Source: Mycobacterium sp. ST-F2 (lineage in GTDB: Bacteria; Actinomycetota; Actinomycetes; Mycobacteriales; Mycobacteriaceae). From it: 64,000 nucleotides of DNA. The position numbers and the translations under genes were made by a program. Location of the stretch: positions 25,755 through 89,754 of the forward strand of contig NZ_JMHT01000070.1 in the NCBI RefSeq assembly GCF_001905655.1. The letters are read 5' to 3'. Positions within the stretch are counted from its first letter, which is position 1. Every line of letters begins with the position of its first letter. The notes under the pieces are model-generated. The model did not search any database and had not been told where the DNA came from. It saw only the letters and a list, made by a program, of their open reading frames with translations. This document shows, one piece after another, positions 16,673 through 24,427 of the stretch.

Positions 16673-17767
16673 TCACACGGTGGCGAGGTGAGCGCTGATG
16701 GCGTCGGCGGCCACCTGGGCGCCGTCCCGTTTTCGGATGTCGGCACCCAGCACAGCCGCTGCGTGGTGGTACCCGGGCTCGGCGAGCGCCCGTTGCACGG
16801 CCGTCCGGATGCGTTCCACGCCAGCCTTTTTCGGCAACGCGATGCCGGCGCCGACACGTTCGATGGCGGCTCCGACGCCCTTCTGATCGATCAGCGGATT
16901 GGCCGGCATGATGACCAGAGGTACGCCGAAGGACAGCGCCCGCATTGTCGTGCTGTGACCGCCGTGCCCGACGACCAGCGACGCCGTCGTCAGCACTTCG
17001 TCGTGGTCCAGCCAGGCGTGCAGCGTCGCGTTGGCGGGCACCCGGAGCCCCGCGGTGTCGACGCTGGCGCCGGCGGTGACGGTCACGTCGACCGGTAGCG
17101 GGGCGAGCGCGTCGAGAATGTTCTGCAGCATCTCCCGCTGGCCGCCGAAGCCGCATGTGCTGAGGCTCACCAGGATTCGTGGCGTCTCGGCGGCGACGGA
17201 CGCCGACGGTGTGCCCTGCCACACCACCCCGGTGTGGACGACGGGCGGCGTGCCGCGCATGGGGTCGAGGTCCGCGCGCGCGGCGACGATCTGCAGCGCA
17301 TTCACACGCTCGGCGATCCGCGGGTCCATCCCGCGCAATCGCGCGTACCAGCCCATCGGGCCGGCCGTCATGTCCTGCACAGCGCGGTAGAAGCAGTGGA
17401 CGAACACCACCATCGGGGTGCCGCTCTTCACGACGTCGGCCATCACGGAGACCAGGAGGGCGTCGATGACGATGGCGTCCGCGCTCTGCCGCCACGCCGC
17501 GGCGAGCACCTGCGGGCCGAGGCTGCGATCGGTCACCTCCCGGGTGAACATGGCCATGATCGAGGGGAGCGACTGCGGCGTGGTCGCGTCGAACGCACGC
17601 CCGGTACTGAAGGTCTCGAAGGAGAAGCCCGCCGTCTCGACGCGCTCACGCACGCCGGTGTGCCCGATGAAATGGATGTCGAAGCCGCGGTCCCGGAGCG
17701 CGCGGGCGACTGCGATCTGCGGTGGGACGTTTCCGCCGCCGTCGACGATGGCCCATAGGATCTTCAT
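16673..17767 (-). CDS. UDP-sugar-dependent glycosyltransferase, GT1/MGT type
   Basis: 364 residues with the two-domain GT-B fold. The N terminus KILWAIVDGGGNVPPQIAVARAL is the acceptor-domain nucleotide-free Rossmann entry. The C-terminal donor site is VVGHGGHSTTMRALSFGVPLVIMPANPLIDQKGVG, with the family's HGG and the downstream P-x-x-x-D-Q. Such enzymes glycosylate small lipids, macrolides or flavonoid-like compounds in the cytoplasm. Neither donor nor acceptor can be named from the sequence. It stands alone between a palindrome and a 374-bp intergenic region, and no other cell-wall glycolipid genes flank it. Confidence 0.8.
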   Translation of the reverse strand: MKILWAIVDGGGNVPPQIAVARALRDRGFDIHFIGHTGVRERVETAGFSFETFSTGRAFDATTPQSLPSIMAMFTREVTDRSLGPQVLAAAWRQSADAIVIDALLVSVMADVVKSGTPMVVFVHCFYRAVQDMTAGPMGWYARLRGMDPRIAERVNALQIVAARADLDPMRGTPPVVHTGVVWQGTPSASVAAETPRILVSLSTCGFGGQREMLQNILDALAPLPVDVTVTAGASVDTAGLRVPANATLHAWLDHDEVLTTASLVVGHGGHSTTMRALSFGVPLVIMPANPLIDQKGVGAAIERVGAGIALPKKAGVERIRTAVQRALAEPGYHHAAAVLGADIRKRDGAQVAADAISAHLATV

Positions 17768-18141
17768 GGCTTCCTACCCTTCGGATCGCGTCATCCATCG
17801 GTGGGTGAGGCGGCTTCGCCTTGGATCGTGAAGCAAACCGCATTTCGCGTGGCCGGCGATCAGATCGAGGTGTATATAGCTGTATCCCACGATCGCGCGT
17901 CACGCAGTGATTGTCCAGCAAACGTACGAACTTTTGCCTAGAGAATGGCGACAGTGGGGCCGTCGATTGCTCAGGCTCGCTGGAACCGCAGTTCGCGGTG
18001 CCGGTCGACGCGCAGGCCGATAACCGTAGGGGTGGCGACATTGCCACCCCTACGGTCCGGCCCCGACGCCGACGGTCTGTCAACCGCCGCCGCAAAATTG
18101 TTGCGCGACAGCGCATTACGCATGCGCCGGTCGGCGCGGGC
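17768..18141. other. Intergenic region between glycosyltransferase and secreted-protein copy B
   Basis: 374 bp with no convincing gene. It holds the promoter of the minus-strand glycosyltransferase near its left end, where the sequence is relatively AT-rich (GTGTATATAGCTGTATCCC at 17870-17888). On the right it holds the strong hairpin at 18023-18056. Confidence 0.5.
18023..18056 (-). terminator. Strong hairpin downstream of the secreted-protein operon
   Basis: ACCGTAGGGGTGGC (18023-18036) pairs perfectly with 18043-18056 around a 6-nt loop. It lies 86 bp past the stop of copy B and is the probable operon terminator. Confidence 0.65.
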
Positions 18142-18987
18142 CTACCACGTCACGGACGTCTGGACGCTTCCGAGTGGCGCACTCTGCTTGCCGCTGGCGT
18201 CCTTGCACGTGAGCGTCACGTTGTACGTCGTCAATGTCGGTGCACCGTTGAAGGTTTCGGTGTGGTTGCCGTTCGCGGGAACGGTGAACTGTCTGGTGGT
18301 CTTCTTCGGGACCAGGGGGTTGATCGAGTTCGCCGTCGCGGTGTAGTTGCATGTCGCCGCGATGTTCGAGGTGTTGGTGACGTTGAAGGCGAGGCTGTTC
18401 AGGCCAGGATCTCCGAAGGAAGCCTGAATGGCGTTGGTGACGTCCGGGATCGGGGCGCATGAGCCGCCGGCCGGGACCGTCGGGGTGGGCGAACCCGGCG
18501 GGCACTGAATATCCGGCTTGGGTGCTGGGGCCTGGGGCTCAGGAGCCGGTTTCGGCGCTACCTCCCTGGGGAACGTGTACCAGGCGTCTGCCCATGGCCC
18601 GCACCAGTCCTTCTCCAGATCCTTCTTGCGGCAGGCCTGAACCGAGATTTTCGCCTTCGAATCGCCAGAGGTACTGCCGAAGTCCGCATGGGCGGGGATT
18701 CTGGCCGTCTGACCGTTGATGCACTTGAAGTCGACTTCGTGCTGTTCGAAGGTTTCGGTGGCGCTCCAGTGGAGCGCATCGACGACGTAGTCACCGTTGA
18801 CCCGTGGGCAGCCACTGACGATGCAGATCGCCGTATCTTTCTGGCCGGGCTGTGGACTGCAATCGACATTCAGGCCATTGTCCAGCGGAGTCGCATTGCC
18901 GACCGCCGCCGCCATGATGCCCAGCGCGGGCAGGCCGGCAACGGCGGCCGCAATGGCCAGCGACGTGACGGTTCGGGCTCCGAACAT
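18142..18987 (-). CDS. Secreted protein of unknown function, copy B of a three-member family
   Basis: 281 residues from ATG 18987, which has GGGA 6 nt upstream. A GTG at 19008 overlapping the previous stop would add seven residues. It has a hydrophobic signal peptide (TVTSLAIAAAVAGLPALGIM), then the family's cysteine module (CPRVNGDYVVDALHW, FKCINGQ, ACRKKDLEKDWCGPW), a proline-rich hinge with PAPEPQAPAPKP, and the beta-rich C-terminal half (PDVTNAIQASFGDPG, AATCNYTATAN, FTVPANGNHTETF). The C-terminal half is nearly the same in all three copies, while the cysteine module varies more. It forms an operon with copy C just upstream. Function unknown. Confidence 0.75.
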   Translation of the reverse strand: MFGARTVTSLAIAAAVAGLPALGIMAAAVGNATPLDNGLNVDCSPQPGQKDTAICIVSGCPRVNGDYVVDALHWSATETFEQHEVDFKCINGQTARIPAHADFGSTSGDSKAKISVQACRKKDLEKDWCGPWADAWYTFPREVAPKPAPEPQAPAPKPDIQCPPGSPTPTVPAGGSCAPIPDVTNAIQASFGDPGLNSLAFNVTNTSNIAATCNYTATANSINPLVPKKTTRQFTVPANGNHTETFNGAPTLTTYNVTLTCKDASGKQSAPLGSVQTSVTW

Positions 18988-19001
18988 CACGTGTCCCGAT
19001 G

Positions 19002-19823
19002 TCACCACAGCACCGACGTCTCGACGTGCCCGAGCTCAGCCGCCTGCCTTCCGCTGGCGTCCTTGCACGAGAGCACGACGTTGTAGGTGCTCAGTGTTGG
19101 TGCGCCGCTGAAGGATTCGGTGTGATTGCCGTTGGCCGGAACATTGAACTGCCGCGTGGTCTTCTTGGGGACCAGGGGATTGATCGAGTTCGTCGTCGCG
19201 GTGTAGTTGCACGTCGCAGCGATGTTCGAGGTGTTGGTGACGTTGAAGGCGATGCTGGAGACGCCAGGTGCGCCGAAGGACGCCTGAATCGCATTGGTCA
19301 CATCAGGGATCGGGGCGCAGGTCTGACCGGCCGGCACCGTCGGTGTGGGGGAGCCGGCGGGGCACTGGGTCGGGGGCTTCTCCACCGGTGGCGGAGGAAT
19401 GACCGGGGGAGGCGGGGCGGCCTTGGTCGACCCGGGCATGGTGAACGTCGTATTCGCCCACGGACCGCACCAGTCGCCCTCGAAGTCCTTCTTCCGGCAA
19501 GCCTGCACCCCGATGTTCCAGTGCGCCCCGGGAAGTCCGCCGAGAGTGAAGCGGGTGGTTGCGCCGTTGATGCACTTGAAGCCCTCTTCTTGTTGCTCGC
19601 CGCCGTCGATCTTCCAGTGCACCGCGTCGACGACGTAGTCGCCGTGGACGCGCGGGCACCCGCTGATGACACAGATCGCGGTATTGGCCTCACCCGGCTC
19701 CGGGTTGCAGTTGACGTCGAGACCGTTGGGGAGGGCACCGGCGGGCGCCGGCACCAACACGGGAAAACCCGCCATCGCGGCGACGACGGCCACGCGCGTC
19801 AAATACAGTGCTCGCTTGCTCAT
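19002..19823 (-). CDS. Secreted protein of unknown function, copy C of a three-member family
   Basis: 273 residues from ATG 19823, preceded by a near-consensus ribosome site AAAGGAGG. A signal peptide (RVAVVAAMAGFPVLVPAPAGA) leads into the cysteine module (CNPEPGEANTAICVISGC, FKCINGA, ACRKKDFEGDWCGPW). A hinge rich in PPPP and the beta-sandwich-like C-terminal domain follow. It resembles copy B most closely in the C-terminal half and copy A in CRKKDFEGDWCGPW. It is the first gene of a two-gene operon, and its stop overlaps an upstream GTG of copy B. A GGGATTTCCC element lies about 85 bp before the start. No enzyme motif was recognised, so a structural or binding role outside the membrane is likely. 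Confidence 0.75.
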   Translation of the reverse strand: MSKRALYLTRVAVVAAMAGFPVLVPAPAGALPNGLDVNCNPEPGEANTAICVISGCPRVHGDYVVDAVHWKIDGGEQQEEGFKCINGATTRFTLGGLPGAHWNIGVQACRKKDFEGDWCGPWANTTFTMPGSTKAAPPPPVIPPPPVEKPPTQCPAGSPTPTVPAGQTCAPIPDVTNAIQASFGAPGVSSIAFNVTNTSNIAATCNYTATTNSINPLVPKKTTRQFNVPANGNHTESFSGAPTLSTYNVVLSCKDASGRQAAELGHVETSVLW

Positions 19824-19902
19824 CTGCGGCCTCCTTTGGAGTTTGCTGTCAATCCGATTGGACGTGACTCGAACCTATTGACCGGCAGGCCTCTTGGAAT
19901 CG

Positions 19903-19912
19903 GGGATTTCCC
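19903..19912. promoter_or_regulatory. GGGATTTCCC element upstream of secreted-protein operon C-B
   Basis: Reverse complement of the decamer at 2108-2117, at a similar distance (about 85 bp) from the start codon and with the same GATTC neighbour. Confidence 0.4.
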
Positions 19913-19974
19913 TATACTTCGGCGGCATTTGCCGTCGCCGCAGCCGCGGAATCAGCAGATTTGCGGCAGCCCGA

Positions 19975-19980
19975 TAGCCT
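19975..19980 (+). promoter_or_regulatory. Leaderless -10 box of folP2
   Basis: TAGCCT seven bases before GTG 19988. This spacing decides between GTG 19988 and the TTG at 19961. Confidence 0.5.
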
Positions 19981-19987
19981 GGGAGCC

Positions 19988-20875
19988 GTGCAGTCCTGTC
20001 CACGGGGCCAATTCCTGGGTCGCCAGGTGGCCGGCGATCGCGCGCTGATCATGGCGATCGTCAACCGCACCCCGGATTCCTTCTATGACCGGGGGGCGAC
20101 CTTCAGCGACGCCGCCGCCAAGGACGCGACGCACCAGAAGATCGCCGACGGAGCCGACGTCATCGACATCGGCGGCGTCAAGGCAGGCCCGGGCAGCACC
20201 GTCGACGCCGACGAGGAGATCGCCCGCGTGGTGCCGTTCATCGAGTGGCTGCGCGGCGAATACCCCGACCAGCTGATCAGCGTCGACACCTGGCGGGCCA
20301 GCGTGGCCAAGCAGGCCTGCGCGGCCGGAGCCGACCTGATCAACGACACCTGGGCCGGCGCGGACCCTGGCCTGCCCGAGGTGGCCGCAGAATTCGGGGC
20401 CGGGCTGGTCTGCTCGCACACTGGCGGGGCAGTGCCGCGGACCCGTCCGTTCCGCGTCAACTACGGCGTCACCGAACGCGGCGTGGTCGACGACGTCATC
20501 GCCGAGGTGACTGCCGCGGCGCGGCATGCCGTCGACGTCGGAGTCTCAAAAGACGCCATCCTGATCGACCCGACCCACGATTTCGGCAAGAACACTTACC
20601 ACGGTCTTAGTTTGTTGCGCCATGTAAAAGATCTTGTAAATACCGGATGGCCAGTGCTGATGGCCCTCAGTAACAAGGATTTTGTGGGGGAGACTCTAGG
20701 TGTCGAACTGACCGAGCGCCTGGAGGGGACGCTGGCCGCGACGGCACTTGCCGCCGCTGACGGCGCCGCCATGTTCCGGGTGCACGAGGTGGGCCCCACC
20801 CGACGCGTCCTGGAAATGGTCGCGTCGATCCAAGGCGGGCGTCCACCGAGCCGAACAGTGAGGGGACTGGCATGA
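19988..20875 (+). CDS. folP2: Dihydropteroate synthase homologue FolP2
   Basis: 295 residues. The TIM-barrel pterin-binding protein contains MAIVNRTPDSFYDRG at the start, DIGGVKAGPG, SVDTWRASVAK, NDTWAG and DPTHDFGKNTYHG, all diagnostic of the DHPS family. It closely follows M. tuberculosis FolP2 (Rv1207). FolP2 is reported to lack dihydropteroate synthase activity in actinobacteria and is tied to neighbouring sugar-phosphate genes, so the real substrate is uncertain. Gene order folP2-gpgS-Rv1209-tag is conserved. GTG 19988 is chosen from the -10 spacing; no good Shine-Dalgarno is present. Confidence 0.88.
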   Translation: MQSCPRGQFLGRQVAGDRALIMAIVNRTPDSFYDRGATFSDAAAKDATHQKIADGADVIDIGGVKAGPGSTVDADEEIARVVPFIEWLRGEYPDQLISVDTWRASVAKQACAAGADLINDTWAGADPGLPEVAAEFGAGLVCSHTGGAVPRTRPFRVNYGVTERGVVDDVIAEVTAAARHAVDVGVSKDAILIDPTHDFGKNTYHGLSLLRHVKDLVNTGWPVLMALSNKDFVGETLGVELTERLEGTLAATALAAADGAAMFRVHEVGPTRRVLEMVASIQGGRPPSRTVRGLA

Positions 20876-20908
20876 CCCAGTCAGCGAGTAGCGGGAGGCG
20901 AATCGCGC

Positions 20909-21850
20909 ATGACCCTGTCGCCTGAGATGTCCGCGGAAACCATCGCTCGCCATGCGTGGCTGGCCGAACGCAGCTGGAGCAGGCCGACGTGGACCGTCGC
21001 CGAACTTGAGGCCGCCAAGGCCGGCCGGACCGTGTCGGTCGTGCTCCCCGCGCTGAACGAGGAAGACACCGTCGCCGATGTCATCGACAGCATCAGCCCG
21101 CTGCTCGGCGGTCTGGTCGACGAGCTCGTGGTTCTCGACTCCGGCTCGACCGACGAGACGGAACTGCGCGCCATCGAGGCCGGGGCCCGCGTCGTCAGCC
21201 GCGAACAGGCGCTGCCCGAGGTACCGGTTCAGCCCGGCAAAGGTGAGGCGCTGTGGCGCTCGCTGGCGGCCACCACCGGCGACATCATCGTGTTCGTCGA
21301 CTCCGACCTGCTCGACCCCGATCCGATGTTCGTGCCCAAGCTGCTCGGCCCGTTGTTGCTCGCCGACGGTGTACACCTGGTCAAGGGCTTCTACCGGCGG
21401 CCGCTCAAGGTCGGCGGCGCCGAAGACGCGAACGGCGGCGGCCGGGTCACCGAACTGGTGGCACGTCCGCTGCTGGCGTCGCTGCGGCCCGAGCTCACCT
21501 GCCTGCTGCAGCCGCTGGGCGGCGAGTACGCCGGCACCCGGGAGCTGCTGACGTCGGTCGGGTTCGCGCCGGGCTACGGCGTCGAGATCGGTCTGCTGAT
21601 CGACACCTACGACAAGCTGGGCCTCGATGCCATCGCACAGGTCAACCTCGGCGTGCGCACGCATCGCAACCGGCCCCTGACCGAGCTGGCCGCGATGAGC
21701 CGTCAGGTGATCGCCACGCTGCTGTCGCGCTGCGGCATCAGCGACTCGGGCGTCGGCCTGACGCAGTTCTTCGCCGACGGCGACGACTACATCCCGCGTA
21801 CCTCGTCGGTGTCCCTGGTCGACCGTCCCGCGATGAACACCCTGCGCTGA
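20909..21850 (+). CDS. gpgS: Glucosyl-3-phosphoglycerate synthase
   Basis: 313 residues, a GT-A fold transferase of family GT81. It joins glucose from UDP-glucose to 3-phosphoglycerate, the first step of methylglucose lipopolysaccharide synthesis. Visible motifs are VVLPALNEEDTV (donor site), VLDSGSTDET, VFVDSDL (the DxD metal site), QPGKGEALWRSL and the acceptor loop GFAPGYGVEIGLLID. GGGRVTELVARPLL is the conserved central segment. A GGGAGG ribosome site precedes ATG 20909. It is close downstream of folP2, probably in the same transcript. Confidence 0.93.
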   Translation: MTLSPEMSAETIARHAWLAERSWSRPTWTVAELEAAKAGRTVSVVLPALNEEDTVADVIDSISPLLGGLVDELVVLDSGSTDETELRAIEAGARVVSREQALPEVPVQPGKGEALWRSLAATTGDIIVFVDSDLLDPDPMFVPKLLGPLLLADGVHLVKGFYRRPLKVGGAEDANGGGRVTELVARPLLASLRPELTCLLQPLGGEYAGTRELLTSVGFAPGYGVEIGLLIDTYDKLGLDAIAQVNLGVRTHRNRPLTELAAMSRQVIATLLSRCGISDSGVGLTQFFADGDDYIPRTSSVSLVDRPAMNTLR

Positions 21851-21880
21851 TCCCACTTGTCGGGGTGATCCGGCAGGATC

Positions 21881-22219
21881 GTGGATGTGACGCTGATTCT
21901 GATCTACCTCGTGGTGCTGATCCTGGTCGCGGTGGTGCTGTTCGCCCTGGGGACGGTGCTGTTCGGCCGTAGTGAGCAGCTGCCCCCGCTGGCGCGGGGC
22001 ACCACAGCCACCGTGCTGCCCGCCTCCGGTGTCACCGGAGCCGACGTCGACGCCGTCAAGTTCACGCAGACCCTGCGCGGATACAAGACCAGCGAGGTCG
22101 ACTGGGTGCTGGACCGGCTGTCACAGGAGCTGGACTCGCTGCGCGGCGAGCTAGCCGTGCTACGTGCGCAGACCACTCCACCTGAATCGGTCCTCACGTC
22201 CGCGGAAACCGAGCAGTGA
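21881..22219 (+). CDS. Rv1209-type membrane-anchored DivIVA-like protein
   Basis: 112 residues from GTG 21881 (or GTG 21887, which has a leaderless-type box CAGGAT 7 nt upstream). One N-terminal membrane helix (LILIYLVVLILVAVVLFALG) is followed by a linker. Residues 58-95 resemble the DivIVA repeat: VDAVKFTQTLRGYKTSEVDWVLDRLSQELDSLRGELA, a short coiled coil. It probably sits at the membrane as a scaffold related to polar or septal growth proteins, but it lacks the length of Wag31. Its stop overlaps the start of tag by 4 nt. Confidence 0.7.
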   Translation: MDVTLILIYLVVLILVAVVLFALGTVLFGRSEQLPPLARGTTATVLPASGVTGADVDAVKFTQTLRGYKTSEVDWVLDRLSQELDSLRGELAVLRAQTTPPESVLTSAETEQ

Positions 22220-22788
22220 CGGCCCCCGACAGCACGGTCCGGTGCGGCTGGGTCGACATCGGCGAGTCCGCCGACGCGACGCTGTACCGCGACTACCACG
22301 ACACCGAATGGGGCGTGCCGTTGCACGGTACGCAGGCACTGTTCGAGCGGGTGTCGTTGGAGGCCTTCCAGAGTGGGCTGTCCTGGCTGATCATCCTGCG
22401 CAAGCGGGAGAACTTCCGGGCGGCGTTCCACGGGTTCGACGTCGCGAAGGTGGCCGGCTTCGGGGAGAAGGACATCGACCGGCTGCTGGCCGATCCGGGC
22501 ATCGTCCGCAACCGCGCCAAGATCGAGGCGACCATCGCCAACGCGCGGGTGATCGACGGCGGTCTGGACCTCGACGAACTGCTGTGGTCGTTCGCGCCGC
22601 CGTTGCGTCCGCGGCCGGCCGACCTGGCGCAGGTGCCGGCGACCACACCCGAATCGGTGGCCATGGCCAAGGAACTGAAGCGTCGGGGATTCCGGTTTGT
22701 CGGCCCCACCACGGCGTATGCGTTGATGCAGGCCACCGGGATGGTGGACGACCATGTGGAGGCCTGTTGGGTGCCCCGCCACAGCTGA
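22216..22788 (+). CDS. tag: DNA-3-methyladenine glycosylase I
   Basis: 190 residues, the normal Tag length. It excises 3-methyladenine from alkylated DNA. The N terminus CGWVDIGESADATLYRDYHDTEWGVP carries the conserved zinc-associated Cys and the DTEWG motif. The middle contains ESFQ-like EAFQSGLSWLIILRKRENFR and DVAKVAGFGEKDIDRLL. The C-terminal GFRFVGPTTAYALMQATGMVDDH completes the helix-hairpin-helix family signature with its zinc-site histidine. GTG 22216 overlaps the preceding stop, indicating coupling. Confidence 0.93.
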   Translation: MTAPDSTVRCGWVDIGESADATLYRDYHDTEWGVPLHGTQALFERVSLEAFQSGLSWLIILRKRENFRAAFHGFDVAKVAGFGEKDIDRLLADPGIVRNRAKIEATIANARVIDGGLDLDELLWSFAPPLRPRPADLAQVPATTPESVAMAKELKRRGFRFVGPTTAYALMQATGMVDDHVEACWVPRHS

Positions 22789-22876
22789 TCAGAGGCGTGA
22801 CGGGCGGGTCTTTCACACCCTTCCGTAGCGATAGGGAACAATAGACATAGTTCAGTTGCAGTTCAGTGCCGTGAGA

Positions 22877-22929
22877 CTACCCACTGAGTGGGTAGATCCG
22901 GCCTTGATCCGGGACCGTGGATGCGGTCC
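22877..22929 (+). promoter_or_regulatory. Structured 5' region of the DUF3117 gene
   Basis: CTACCCACT (22877-22885) is a perfect inverted repeat of AGTGGGTAG (22887-22895) about one base. A second stem pairs GGACCG (22912-22917) with CGGTCC (22924-22929). Both lie 25-77 nt before ATG 22954. The first could be a repressor site. Together they could form a leader structure. Confidence 0.4.
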
Positions 22930-22953
22930 GGGCGCGTGCGGAGGGAGCACCCG

Positions 22954-23121
22954 ATGGCGGCGATGAAGCCCCGGACCGGCGACGGTCCACTGGAAGCAAC
23001 CAAAGAGGGGCGCGGCATCGTCATGCGGGTACCGCTGGAAGGTGGCGGTCGTCTGGTGGTGGAGCTGACCCCGGATGAGGCCGCGGCGCTGGGCGACGAA
23101 CTGAAAAACGTCACCAGCTAG
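22954..23121 (+). CDS. DUF3117 small conserved actinobacterial protein (Rv1211 type)
   Basis: 55 residues beginning MAAMKPRTGDGPLEATKEGR. This start, with GGAGG about 10 nt upstream, gives the exact family length; the open frame extends 66 nt further upstream, but that part does not look like protein. The sequence IVMRVPLEGGGRLVVELTPDEAAALGDEL is nearly invariant across actinobacteria, which points to an important but unknown function. It has no membrane segment or catalytic motif. Its unusually long, hairpin-rich 5' region hints at post-transcriptional control. Confidence 0.85.
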   Translation: MAAMKPRTGDGPLEATKEGRGIVMRVPLEGGGRLVVELTPDEAAALGDELKNVTS

Positions 23122-23182
23122 GGCCGTCGCACGACGATCAAGTGGCGAGGAACGAGCCACGTTGAGGAGTGCGACGAATGAG

Positions 23183-24352
23183 CTACGTGCAGACGCTCCG
23201 GTAGATGTCGAGCGTCTGCTGGGCGACCTGCATCCAGGAGAACTCCTCGATGCAGCGCCGACGGCCGGCCTGCCCGAACGTGTGGGCCCGTTCCGGATCG
23301 CGGACCAACGCATTGACTGCGTCCGCGAGCCCCGTCTCAAACCTCACCGCATCGGCGACGTCGTAGTGCACCAGTAGCCCGGTGCTGCCGTCGTCGACCA
23401 CCTCGGGAATGCCGCCGACATCCGAGGCGACCACAGCAGTGCCGCACGCCATGGCCTCGAGGTTCACGATGCCCAGCGGTTCGTAGACCGACGGACAGAC
23501 GAAAACCGTGGCTGTCGCGAGTATTTCGCGGATCTTCTCGATCGGCAGCATCTCCTGGATCCAGTGCACCCCGGCGCGTGTCGAGCTGAGCTCCTTCACC
23601 GCGGCCGCCACCTCGGCGGCGATCTCCGGGGTGTCGGGAGCACCGGCGCACAACACCAGCTGGACGTCGGGGTCGAACTGGTGGGCTGCCGCGATCAGGT
23701 GGCCGACGCCCTTCTGCCGGGTGATCCGCCCGACGAACGCCACGATGGGCCGCTGCGGGTCGATCCCCAGCTCGGCCAGGGTCTGGCCGGCCTCGACCGG
23801 ATACCAGTCGTCGGTGTCGATCCCGTTGCGCACCACGTGCACCCGGGCGGGGTCCAGCTCGGGGTAGGTGGCGAGGACGTCGGCCCGCATGCCCGCACTG
23901 ACCGCGATGACGGCGTCGGCCGCATCGATCGCCGTGCGCTCGACCCACGACGAGATGCGGTAGCCGCCGCCGAGCTGCTCGGCCTTCCACGGCCGCCTCG
24001 GCTCCAGCGAGTGCGCGGTCAGCACATGCGGGATACCGTGCAGCAGCGCGGTGAGGTGTCCGGCCATCCCGGTGTACCAGGTGTGCGAGTGCACCACCGT
24101 GGGCATCGCGGCCGGACCGGCGAACGCGTTGTTGACCATCGCGAGATCCGCCGACAGCGTCGTCAGGGCCGCGTTGGCCCCGGCGAGCAGCGGATCAGGC
24201 TGGGCCACGAAGGCATCCCGGCGGTGCACGCCCATACAGTGGACGTCGACGTCGCACAGCTTCGTGAGCTGCCCGACGAGTTCGGTCACGTGGACGCCTG
24301 CACCGCCGTAGACCTCCGGCGGATACTCCCTCGTCATCATCGCCACTCGCAT
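23183..24352 (-). CDS. glgM: ADP-glucose-dependent alpha-maltose-1-phosphate synthase GlgM
   Basis: 389 residues from ATG 24352. MRVAMMTREYPPEVYGGAGVH is the typical N terminus of this GT4 family, with the glycogen-synthase-like YGGAG. The donor site carries FVGRITRQKGVGHL and the E-x7-E region SVYEPLGIVNLEAMACGTAVVAS. In mycobacteria this enzyme (Rv1212c, formerly GlgA) joins glucose from ADP-glucose to glucose-1-phosphate, feeding GlgE alpha-glucan synthesis. Divergent glgC makes the ADP-glucose donor. The start is leaderless (TAACGT 7 nt upstream). Confidence 0.92.
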   Translation of the reverse strand: MRVAMMTREYPPEVYGGAGVHVTELVGQLTKLCDVDVHCMGVHRRDAFVAQPDPLLAGANAALTTLSADLAMVNNAFAGPAAMPTVVHSHTWYTGMAGHLTALLHGIPHVLTAHSLEPRRPWKAEQLGGGYRISSWVERTAIDAADAVIAVSAGMRADVLATYPELDPARVHVVRNGIDTDDWYPVEAGQTLAELGIDPQRPIVAFVGRITRQKGVGHLIAAAHQFDPDVQLVLCAGAPDTPEIAAEVAAAVKELSSTRAGVHWIQEMLPIEKIREILATATVFVCPSVYEPLGIVNLEAMACGTAVVASDVGGIPEVVDDGSTGLLVHYDVADAVRFETGLADAVNALVRDPERAHTFGQAGRRRCIEEFSWMQVAQQTLDIYRSVCT

Positions 24353-24359
24353 GTCGATG

Positions 24360-24365
24360 ACGTTA
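24360..24365 (-). promoter_or_regulatory. Leaderless -10 box of glgM
   Basis: TAACGT on the minus strand, seven bases before ATG 24352. Confidence 0.5.
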
Positions 24366-24414
24366 ACGCGTGAGCGGTTCTCGCGTATGTCTGGCCGCTT
24401 CGGTTGGTGGCTAT

Positions 24415-24420
24415 TAGGTT
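24415..24420 (+). promoter_or_regulatory. Leaderless -10 box of glgC
   Basis: TAGGTT seven bases before ATG 24428. Confidence 0.5.
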
Positions 24421-24427
24421 TGGTGCC

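Noticed and set aside
14854..16857. 667-codon open frame opposite fadD6
   Set aside because: Antisense shadow of fadD6, low-complexity and with no recognisable motif.
18142..19008. GTG 19008 as start of secreted copy B
   Set aside because: It overlaps the previous stop but lacks a ribosome site of its own; ATG 18987 has GGGA at good spacing and gives a better signal peptide.
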